DNA of 54,928 nucleotides from an uncultured delta proteobacterium (GTDB lineage: Bacteria > Myxococcota_A > Polyangia > Haliangiales > Haliangiaceae), in assembly GCA_900696455.1 (NCBI GenBank), contig CAADGB010000044.1, positions 1-54,928 of the forward strand, read 5' to 3'. Numbering within the stretch: the first letter of the stretch is position 1; each line of letters begins with the position of its first letter. The notes under the pieces were generated by a model that worked only from the letters and a program-made list of their open reading frames with translations, ran no database searches and was not told the origin of the DNA. The translations under genes were made by a program, and so were the position numbers. Positions 22,004-39,060 of this stretch are shown one piece after another.

Positions 22004-22121
22004 GCCCTTCCTGGGCCGCCTTCGCCCCAGGTCCGTGCTTTGCGCGCCACCGCCGACCCGATCCCGCGCGCGGCCGCCGCCCGGGCCCAGCCCCGGACCA
22101 GGGTCCGCCGTCCGCGGCGGG

Positions 22122-22532
22122 TCAGTGCGTCCACTTGTCGCCGCCGCCGCCCTGGGTGCGCGGATGCTCGGCGGCCTCGTACTCGTGGGCCATGACGAAG
22201 TGGTAGGCGACCTCGCGGGCGCTCTCGGTCTCGATCACGCACTCGAACACGAACTCGCCGTCCTGCTCGCCGGGCTCGGTCTGGACGTACGCGATCTCGG
22301 TGGGGAACACCACCAGCTCGCCCACCAGCTCCTTGCCGCGGGCGACCTGGACCAGGTACGTGGTCTCGTCCTCGGCGAAGATCGTCCAGTGGAAGTCCTC
22401 GTGGTCGAACAGGACCGCCTCGGGGGTGCCGGCGCGGACGATGCAGTTCACGTGGCCTTGCAGCCAGGTCCAGAACTTGGGGAAGGCCATCGTCGTCGCC
22501 ACCGCCGTCATCCGCTTCGAGGTCGTGCTCAT
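22122..22532 (-). CDS. Conserved-looking hypothetical protein
   Basis: The 136-residue protein starts at the ATG at 22532 ([27 protein letters not shown]); the frame is open to a further start at 22589. It is acidic and rich in beta-like segments: [40 protein letters not shown] and [28 protein letters not shown], ending in a short Gly-rich tail. No signal peptide or catalytic motif is visible. I do not recognise the family. It lies after rpoC and upstream of the rpsL promoter. Balanced composition and lack of low complexity support a real gene. Confidence 0.6.
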   Translation of the reverse strand: MSTTSKRMTAVATTMAFPKFWTWLQGHVNCIVRAGTPEAVLFDHEDFHWTIFAEDETTYLVQVARGKELVGELVVFPTEIAYVQTEPGEQDGEFVFECVIETESAREVAYHFVMAHEYEAAEHPRTQGGGGDKWTH

Positions 22533-22771
22533 GACGATCCAAGCTAGCCCGGCCGCCACGAGAACGCCAGAGGCCAGCGGCGTGGCCACCTGGCTGACCG
22601 CGGCGCCACGCCGCCGACGCGAGGCGCCGCGCCACCGACGGGCCGCGGCGTCGCGCGCCGAAACGCGCGACGGCCCGGGGGCGTCGCCGCCACCCGGACC
22701 GCCGGTTCACGCCCGGAGTGTGGCGCGCCCGCCCCGGTCGTCACGACCGGCGACCGGCGCCGCCCACCGCG

Positions 22772-26957
<4,186 letters not shown>

Positions 26958-27029
26958 TGATTCCTCGGTTTCCTGGCGGTTCAGTCGGTACGAGTCGGGA
27001 GACGGATCGAGACGGCGAGGGCCCGGGCG

Positions 27030-31232
<4,203 letters not shown>

Positions 31233-31545
31233 GGACTTGATGCCCCCTGGGGATGAGGTCGAAGTGGAGCCACGCGCGCTCTGCGCGGCCGGGTCGGTCA
31301 ACGCGCGCGAGCCGAAAAATCAGACACCGCCCCCAGCCCACCGCCGCGCCGGGGACCGGCGATGGTGGGGGTGGCGACGGAGTCAGAGGACGCGGCGGCG
31401 GCGGTGATACGAACCCGTGTCTCGAAAGCGCGGGCGTGCGTATAGCACGCTTTCTGACGGTGTTGGCAACCCTCGCGTGCAAGCGAGCGTGCCAACTGGA
31501 AGCGAAGCTGTAAAGCGCTGGAATCCAACGGACTCCAGCCCGAGA
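31233..31545 (-). promoter_or_regulatory. 313-bp rplL-rpoB spacer with promoter and hairpin
   Basis: The minus strand has TTGCCA (complement of 31464-31469) and TATACG (31439-31444) spaced 19 bp, a moderate internal promoter candidate. Just upstream is an inverted repeat ctcgc (31472-31476) with gcgag (31483-31487). In E. coli this spacer holds an attenuator and an RNase III site that tune rpoBC against the ribosomal genes; a similar role is inferred here. No gene lies in the spacer. Confidence 0.4.
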
Positions 31546-31926
<381 letters not shown>

Positions 31927-32001
31927 GGCGATTTCCTCTGTGCGGTGTCTTCGGCTGCGGAGCGGAAGCGGTTGGGGGTTCGAAGGTCTCCTGCGACGGG
32001 C

Positions 32002-32526
32002 TCAGGACGCGGACTCGAGCTGGCGCTTCCGCGCGTCGAGGAGGTAGGCGAAGTTCTGGGGGCCGGCGATGATCGTGCGGACGAAGTCTTGCGGCGCGGC
32101 CAGGAAGGTCATGAGCAGGCTGGCGCGCAGCTCGTCCTTGCCCGGCATCCGCGACAGGGCGTCGACGCCGGCGGCGTCGAGCACCTTGCCGTCGAAGAAG
32201 CCGCCCTGGATCTGGAACTTGGGCAGCTCCTTGGCCCACTTGAGCGCGATCTTGGCCGGCTCCTGGGCCGACTCGTTCGACCACATGACGGCGGTGGGCC
32301 CGACCATGAGCGCGCCCAGCGGCTCGAGCGGCGAGCCCTTGACCGCGATCTTGACCAGGGTGTTCTTGAGGACGCGGTAGTGGCAGCCGGCCTTGCGGAA
32401 GTCGTCGCGCATGGCCGTGACCGCCGGCACCGTCACGCCCGCGTAGTGGGCGACGATCACCGACTGCACGTTGGCGAACTCTTCCTTGATCTCGCCGAGG
32501 AGCTCGGCCTTGCCTGCTTTGTCCAT
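32002..32526 (-). CDS. rplJ: 50S ribosomal protein L10
   Basis: The 174-residue protein has AGKAELLGEIKEEFANVQSVIVAHYAGVTVPAVTAMRDDFRKAGCHYRVLKNTLVKIAV, the rRNA-binding half of L10, and a C-terminal region LLMTFLAAPQDFVRTIIAGPQNFAYLLDARKRQLE that binds L7/L12 dimers. AGGAG lies just upstream of the ATG and is preceded by a strong hairpin that could be its autoregulatory site. Confidence 0.97.
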   Translation of the reverse strand: MDKAGKAELLGEIKEEFANVQSVIVAHYAGVTVPAVTAMRDDFRKAGCHYRVLKNTLVKIAVKGSPLEPLGALMVGPTAVMWSNESAQEPAKIALKWAKELPKFQIQGGFFDGKVLDAAGVDALSRMPGKDELRASLLMTFLAAPQDFVRTIIAGPQNFAYLLDARKRQLESAS

Positions 32527-32546
32527 CGTGGTTCTCCTGAAAGCAT

Positions 32547-32588
32547 CGACCCCTCGTCGTCCGCGAGCGGAGAGGAGACGAGGGGTCG
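32547..32588 (-). promoter_or_regulatory. 12-bp-stem hairpin in the rplJ leader
   Basis: Positions 32547-32558 (cgacccctcgtc) are perfectly complementary to 32577-32588 (gacgaggggtcg), with an 18-base loop that itself contains tccg...cgga. In the minus-strand RNA the structure ends about 10 bases before the rplJ Shine-Dalgarno. L10 commonly represses its own operon by binding such a leader, and an attenuation role is also possible. There is no T-run, so it is probably not a terminator. Confidence 0.6.
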
Positions 32589-32742
32589 GCAGCCCGTCGG
32601 GGCGTGACGACCGGCGCTGTCTCCGCGGGACCTACGGCGAGTGCCTGCCCACTTCTCGGACGACCGGGTCGGGATGTGCGTTGCTGCGGCGGTGCGGTGC
32701 GCTCGGGGCGGGGGTGGGTTGCGGCGAGGGCCAGGGGCCAGG

Positions 32743-33453
32743 TCAGTCGCCGGCGGCGGCGGAGAGGAAGCTGGTGGTCTCGACCTTGACGCCGGGGCCG
32801 TGGGTCGTCGACAGCGTGATCGACTTCATGTAGACGCCCTTGGCCGTCGACGGCTTGAGCTTCATGAGGGTGTCGAGCAGCGCGGTCAGGTTCGCGGCGA
32901 GGGCCTCGGGCGCGAACGACGCCTTGCCGATGGGGGTCTGGATGATGCCCGCCTTCTCGACGCGGAACTCGACGCGGCCGGCCTTGAGCTCCTTGACCGC
33001 CTTGACCACGTCGGCGGTGACCGTGCCGACCTTGGGGTTGGGCATGAGCCCGCGCGGGCCGAGGATGCGGCCGATCTTGCCGACCGCCACCATCATGTCG
33101 GGGGTGGCGACCAGGGTGTCGAACTCGAACCAGTTCTCGTCCTTGATCCGGTTGATGTACTCGTCGGAGCCGGCGTAGTCGGCGCCCGCCTCGAGCGCCT
33201 CCTTGGCCTTGTCGGCCTTGGCGATGACGAGGATGCGCTTGGACTTGCCGGTGCCCGACGGCATCACGCACGAGCCGCGGACCATCTGGTCGGCGTACTT
33301 GGGGTTGACGCCGAGGCGGATCGACGCGTCGACGGTCTCGTCCCAGCGGGTCGAGATCTTGGTGCGCGGGATGAGCGCGCACGCCTCGGCCACCGTGTAC
33401 TTCTTGGTCGAGTCCCAGCCCTCGACCGCCTTGCGATACTTCTTGCCAGCCAT
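32743..33453 (-). CDS. rplA: 50S ribosomal protein L1
   Basis: The 236-residue protein has [20 protein letters not shown], the signature [24 protein letters not shown] and the C-terminal [22 protein letters not shown]1 forms the mobile stalk that handles E-site tRNA. It is separated from rplK by 87 bp. Confidence 0.98.
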   Translation of the reverse strand: MAGKKYRKAVEGWDSTKKYTVAEACALIPRTKISTRWDETVDASIRLGVNPKYADQMVRGSCVMPSGTGKSKRILVIAKADKAKEALEAGADYAGSDEYINRIKDENWFEFDTLVATPDMMVAVGKIGRILGPRGLMPNPKVGTVTADVVKAVKELKAGRVEFRVEKAGIIQTPIGKASFAPEALAANLTALLDTLMKLKPSTAKGVYMKSITLSTTHGPGVKVETTSFLSAAAGD

Positions 33454-33540
33454 TGGATCCTCCGTGTGGCCCTGGTCAGGCGCTCGTCACCCGCCGGCAG
33501 GCGCGGTGCCAGGCTCCCAGGGGGTGCACATCGGGCGTTG

Positions 33541-33963
33541 CTAGTCGATGACCTCGAGACCCATGGAGCGGGCGGTGCCGGCCACGGTGCGCATGGCGGC
33601 CTCGACGTCGGTGGTGTTGAGGTCGGGGAGCTTGTGCTCCGCGATCTCGCGAACCTGCTTGCTGGTGACCTTGCCGACCTTGGTCTTGTTCGGCTCCTTG
33701 GAGCCGCTCTCGATCTTGGCCGCCTTCTTGAGGAGGATGGAGGCCGGCGGGGTCTTGGTGACGAAGGTGAACGTGCGGTCGGCGTACGCGGTGATGAGCA
33801 CCGGGATGATCAGGTCACCCATCTGCGCCGTCCGCGCGTTGAACTCCTTGCAGAACGCCATGATGTTGAGGCCGTGCTGGCCGAGCGCAGGACCGACCGG
33901 CGGCGACGGGTTGGCCTTGCCGGCGGGGCACTGGAGCTTGATGAGGGCGACGACCTTCTTCAT
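33541..33963 (-). CDS. rplK: 50S ribosomal protein L11
   Basis: The 140-residue protein contains [38 protein letters not shown], the thiostrepton-site N-terminal domain, and an RNA-binding C-terminal domain. The Pro-rich hinge is intact. It is 29 bp from nusG. Confidence 0.98.
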   Translation of the reverse strand: MKKVVALIKLQCPAGKANPSPPVGPALGQHGLNIMAFCKEFNARTAQMGDLIIPVLITAYADRTFTFVTKTPPASILLKKAAKIESGSKEPNKTKVGKVTSKQVREIAEHKLPDLNTTDVEAAMRTVAGTARSMGLEVID

Positions 33964-33990
33964 GACGGACCTTGGGGAGGCGGGGGCGGA

Positions 33991-34599
<609 letters not shown>

Positions 34600-34610
<11 letters not shown>

Positions 34611-34980
34611 AGATGAGCTCCGTCAGGTTCGACCAGACGAAGTCGAACAGGCCGAGGATGATCGCCGAGATGATCGCCATGACGATCACCACGATGGTCG
34701 CGGCCCGGACCTCCTTGGCGGTCGGCCAGGAGACCTTCTTCAGCTCGGCGGAGACCTCGTTGGCGAGGGTGTGCACCCGCTCGTGCTTGTAGAAGTAGAT
34801 CCCGGCGCCGAGCGCCACCACCCCCGCGACGAGGGTGATGTACAGCTCGCTCGGCGTGGTGCCGGCGAAGTACCCCCACAACCAGTCGATGGTCCACTGG
34901 GTGAGGTAGAACAGCGTGACCCCACCACCCAGGTACATCAGGTGGACGGGCTTGTTGGGTGCGTTCTCTTGCTGGGCCAC
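34600..34980 (-). CDS. secE: Preprotein translocase subunit SecE
   Basis: The 126-residue protein is the three-segment form of SecE: two extra hydrophobic segments (about residues 14-35 and 45-64) precede the conserved amphipathic helix [20 protein letters not shown] and the final membrane helix [20 protein letters not shown]. SecE clamps SecY. It overlaps nusG by 11 bp and follows tRNA-Trp. Confidence 0.95.
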
Positions 34981-35035
34981 GGTGGACTCTGTGGTCAGGA
35001 CTTGAACCGACGTCGACTGGCAGACCGGGCAGGCG

Positions 35036-35110
35036 TGGCAGGGGAGACAGGACTTGAACCTGCAGCCCTCCGCTTTGGAGACGGATGCTCTACCGTTGAG
35101 CTACTCCCCT
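35036..35110 (-). tRNA. trnW: tRNA-Trp (CCA anticodon)
   Basis: The cloverleaf folds completely: acceptor AGGGGAG/CTCCCCT, D arm GCTC/GAGC, anticodon stem TCCGT/GCGGA with loop CTCCAAA (anticodon CCA), and T arm GCAGG/CCTGT around TTCAAGT. The discriminator is G and the 3' CCA is encoded (35036-35038). It lies between tuf and secE. Confidence 0.96.
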
Positions 35111-35233
35111 ATGATTTCAGCTAGATAACCTCGAAAAACGGCGGATGGAACAGGGCCTTCGTCGGTTCAGACGGAAGCGGACGTGTACCTCAGAAGCCAC
35201 AGCCGGGCAAGACCCAGGTGTGCCGAAAGCAGG

Positions 35234-35262
35234 GACGCCCCGGGATCCCATCCCGGGGCGTC
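35234..35262 (-). terminator. Hairpin after tuf
   Basis: A perfect 12-bp stem, gacgccccggga (35234-35245) with tcccggggcgtc (35251-35262), has a 5-base loop. On the minus strand it follows the tuf stop by about 45 bases; the sequence after it is CCTGCTTTCGG, only weakly T-rich. It could end part of the tRNA-tuf transcript before tRNA-Trp. Confidence 0.6.
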
Positions 35263-35306
35263 GGCGTGGCTGGCATTCGGAGGCCGGGTCGACCCGGCCG
35301 ACCGGC

Positions 35307-36506
<1,200 letters not shown>

Positions 36507-36552
36507 GGACGGTGATCTCCTGAGGCGTGACGAGTCGTTCGGGTTTCGATCG

Positions 36553-36624
36553 AGCCCTCGGCGAGAATCGAACTCGCGACCCCTTCCTTACCAAGGAAGT
36601 GCACTGCCACTGTGCTACGAGGGC
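36553..36624 (-). tRNA. trnT: tRNA-Thr (GGT anticodon)
   Basis: The acceptor GCCCTCG/CGAGGGC, D arm GCAC/GTGC, anticodon stem CTTCC/GGAAG with loop TTGGTAA (anticodon GGT), and T arm GCGAG/CTCGC around TTCGATT all pair. The discriminator is T and the CCA end is not encoded. Confidence 0.96.
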
Positions 36625-36634
36625 GGGTATTTTC

Positions 36635-36709
<75 letters not shown>

Positions 36710-36755
36710 GAGGGCCGGGCGACGCCGGCCGCCGCTGGCGCCGAGGGACCCGCGG

Positions 36756-36840
<85 letters not shown>

Positions 36841-36897
36841 GATGTCGTCCTGGACTGTTTGGCTTCGTGGACCTCTGCCTGGTGCCTGGCGCGATCG

Positions 36898-36970
36898 AGC
36901 TGGCGGTGGGACTCGAACCCGCGACCTCCTGATTACAAGTCAGGTGCTCTACCGGTTGAGCTACGCCAGC
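36898..36970 (-). tRNA. trnT: tRNA-Thr (TGT anticodon)
   Basis: The acceptor GCTGGCG/CGCCAGC, D arm GCTC/GAGC, anticodon stem CCTGA/TCAGG with loop CTTGTAA (anticodon TGT) and T-loop TTCGAGT pair well. The discriminator is T and CCA is not encoded. It is the first gene of the tRNA-tuf transcript. Confidence 0.96.
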
Positions 36971-37023
36971 GGAATCTATTGTGAAAACGTCACGGGCGGC
37001 GCCGCCGGGTCGACGGCCGCAAG

Positions 37024-37052
37024 TGTATAGGCGATGACTTTTCGCAAGTCAA
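37024..37052 (-). promoter_or_regulatory. Sigma-70-type promoter for tRNA-tuf operon
   Basis: On the minus strand TTGACT (complement of 37047-37052) and TATACA (37024-37029) are spaced by exactly 17 bp. A GC-rich stretch follows the -10 box, typical of stringently controlled stable-RNA promoters. The first tRNA begins about 54 bp downstream of the -10 box. Confidence 0.85.
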
Positions 37053-37142
37053 CGGCCATCCGTGTGGTTTCGGTGGCCGATCTCGCGCGCTCGCGCGGCA
37101 CTCCGGACCGCGTGGCCGGTGCGCCGGGCGGCGCCTTCATTA

Positions 37143-38375
37143 TTAAGGTGCCTGGCGCGCCGACGCGGGCGGCACGACGAGCTCGCCGCGGCTCTCGCGG
37201 GCCAGGATCGCGGCGATCGCGGCGGCCCGCACCTTCGACGCCGCGCTCCACGCGTTGTCGACGCCGTAGGCGGCGGCGAGCTTGACGTTCATCTCGTGAC
37301 CGTCGAGGGCGGTGTGGAGGTGGCGGCGCACGCGGTCGTGCACCTCGATCCGGTAGTAGTCGCGGGCGGCGGGGTCGAGGCCGTCCGGCATCGGCGCGCG
37401 GACCGCGGTCTCCCACAGCTCCAGGAAGACGTGCGACATGCGGTAGCCGGCGGCGAGCGCCCAGTACGGTTGCTTCATCTCGAGCGCCTGGCGCCAGCGA
37501 TCGTAGGCCTCGGCCGCCAGCCGCTCCTTGGCCACCAGGTCGGCCTTGAGCATGGTGTCGGCGGAGCGGAGCTGGACGGCGAGGAACTCGCGATGCGCCA
37601 GCTCGCCCAGGTAGTAGTGGGCCATCGCGATGTAGTAGCGGTCGTCGACCCGGGTGGCCTTGCGCCAGGCGGAGACCGCGGCGTCGAGCGCGGCCCGGGC
37701 CTCGGCGTGACGCCCCTGCTCGAGCAGGACGTAGCCGAGCCGGGCGTGGGCCTCGATGCGATCGGTGTGCGAGAGATCGGGGCGGGCGAGGACGTCGCGC
37801 AGGGTCCGCTCGGCGTCGCGCCAGTGCTCGTGCTCGGCCTCGAGGCCGGCGGCCCGGAGGTGGGCGTCGAGCGACTCGCGGCCGACCGGGAAGGCCGCGA
37901 CCACGTCGTGGTAGGCGACGATGGCGGCGCGGACGTCGCCCAGGTTCTCGTGGATGACCCCGATGTTGAAGAGCGCGGCCGGCGCCAGGCGCGAGGTCGG
38001 GAAGTCGGCGGCGAGCTGGCGGTAGAGCGCGATCGCCTCGCGGGTGCGGCCGGCGTCGAGCGCCGCCTTGGCGTCGTCGAGGAGCTGGGAGGGCGCGGTG
38101 GCGACCACGTCGCCGCCGGCGGTCGCGGTCAGGCGGATCTCCTCGAGGTCGTAGTGCGGGGTGCCGCTGCCCTGCCCTGTCCCCGCCCGCGTGCCGGTGG
38201 GGCCGGCGCCGGCGCCGGTCGGCGGCGTGGCGCCGGCGAGGTCGTCGGCCGGCGCGAGGCCGGTGGTGACGTCGCTCGGGGCGGGCGGCGCCGGCGCCCG
38301 CGGGCGCGGGCCCGGTCCGCAGGCGGCGGCCGCGGCGGTCAGGGCGAGGAGCGAGGCGACGAGCGCGGGGCGCAT
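37143..38375 (-). CDS. TPR-repeat lipoprotein
   Basis: The 410-residue protein starts at the ATG at 38375, which yields a lipoprotein signal: MRPALVASLLALTAAAAACG with Cys19. A Pro/Ala/Gly/Thr-rich linker to about residue 70 follows. The remainder is helical with TPR-like repeats, for example LLDDAKAALDAGRTREAIALYRQLAADFPTSRLAPAALFNIGVIHENLGDVRAAIVAYHDVVAAFP and a repeat around ARLGYVLLEQGRHAEARAALDAAV. The pattern resembles outer-membrane scaffold proteins such as those with the Tol-Pal or gliding machinery, but no specific partner is shown. No good Shine-Dalgarno is seen upstream. Confidence 0.7.
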   Translation of the reverse strand: MRPALVASLLALTAAAAACGPGPRPRAPAPPAPSDVTTGLAPADDLAGATPPTGAGAGPTGTRAGTGQGSGTPHYDLEEIRLTATAGGDVVATAPSQLLDDAKAALDAGRTREAIALYRQLAADFPTSRLAPAALFNIGVIHENLGDVRAAIVAYHDVVAAFPVGRESLDAHLRAAGLEAEHEHWRDAERTLRDVLARPDLSHTDRIEAHARLGYVLLEQGRHAEARAALDAAVSAWRKATRVDDRYYIAMAHYYLGELAHREFLAVQLRSADTMLKADLVAKERLAAEAYDRWRQALEMKQPYWALAAGYRMSHVFLELWETAVRAPMPDGLDPAARDYYRIEVHDRVRRHLHTALDGHEMNVKLAAAYGVDNAWSAASKVRAAAIAAILARESRGELVVPPASARQAP

Positions 38376-38470
38376 ATGCACATAATGACGCACGAGCGGG
38401 CGCGGCGATGTAGCGACGCGAGTGCGCGGAATGTCTCGCAGATCGGGCGCCAGGCGCGGGCGCGGCCGCG

Positions 38471-38493
38471 GTCGGCGCGCGGCGCGCGCCGAC
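38471..38493 (-). terminator. GC-rich hairpin after the YjbQ gene
   Basis: A perfect 10-bp stem (gtcggcgcgc with gcgcgccgac) closes on a 3-base loop, 11 bases past the stop codon of the YjbQ-family gene on the minus strand. There is no T-run. Confidence 0.5.
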
Positions 38494-38503
38494 CGGGCGT
38501 GGG

Positions 38504-38908
38504 CTAGCCCGCGATCACCTTCACCATGACCCGCCGGCTGCGCGGGCCGTCGAACTCGCAGAAGTAGAGGGCCTGCCAGGTGCCGAGCACCGGCTTGCCG
38601 GCGTCGACGAGCAGCGTGAGCGAGGCGCCGATGAGGCTGCTCTTGATGTGCGCGTCGGAGTTGGCCTCGGCCGAGATGTAGCCGCCGTCGTGCGGGACCA
38701 GCCGCCCAAGGTGCTCGGCGAGATCGGTCTTCACCTTGGGGTCGCTGTTCTCCTGGATCGTCAGCCCGGCGGTGGTGTGCGGGCAGAAGACGCAGCACAG
38801 GCCGCTGTCGACGCCGGCCTTGCGGATGGCGGAGCGGACGAGCGAGGTGATGTCGATCGTCTCGAGGCGCGTCGTGGTGCGGACGTCGAAGATCTCGGTC
38901 ACCGCCAT
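38504..38908 (-). CDS. yjbQ: YjbQ/UPF0047 family protein
   Basis: The 134-residue protein is a full-length member of the YjbQ family. It shows VFCPHTTAGLTIQEN (His44), NSDAHIKSSLIGASLTLLVDAGKPVLGTWQALYFCEFDGPRSR, including His87 and the GTWQ...FDGPR signature. Some family members show thiamine-phosphate synthase activity in vitro; the cellular role is not settled. It is single-copy and 128 bp downstream lies the TPR lipoprotein on the same strand, so they may share a promoter. Confidence 0.93.
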   Translation of the reverse strand: MAVTEIFDVRTTTRLETIDITSLVRSAIRKAGVDSGLCCVFCPHTTAGLTIQENSDPKVKTDLAEHLGRLVPHDGGYISAEANSDAHIKSSLIGASLTLLVDAGKPVLGTWQALYFCEFDGPRSRRVMVKVIAG

Positions 38909-39060
38909 GGCGGATTGGTAGCACGAGATCCCATCCGGTTTCGCTTGACGGCAGCGCTGTCACACCGCTTTGCTAGATCATCAGCATCCGCATCGCGCGT
39001 CGTGTCACTGATGACCGCTCGCGTCGGTCGGATGCACCCCTGGCCGAGGGCGCCCACGGT

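Noticed and set aside
35111-35200. Promoter for tRNA-Trp/secE (TTCCAT-N17-TATCTA on the minus strand)
   Set aside because: The -35 match is poor and the segment can be served by read-through from tuf; not strong enough to list.
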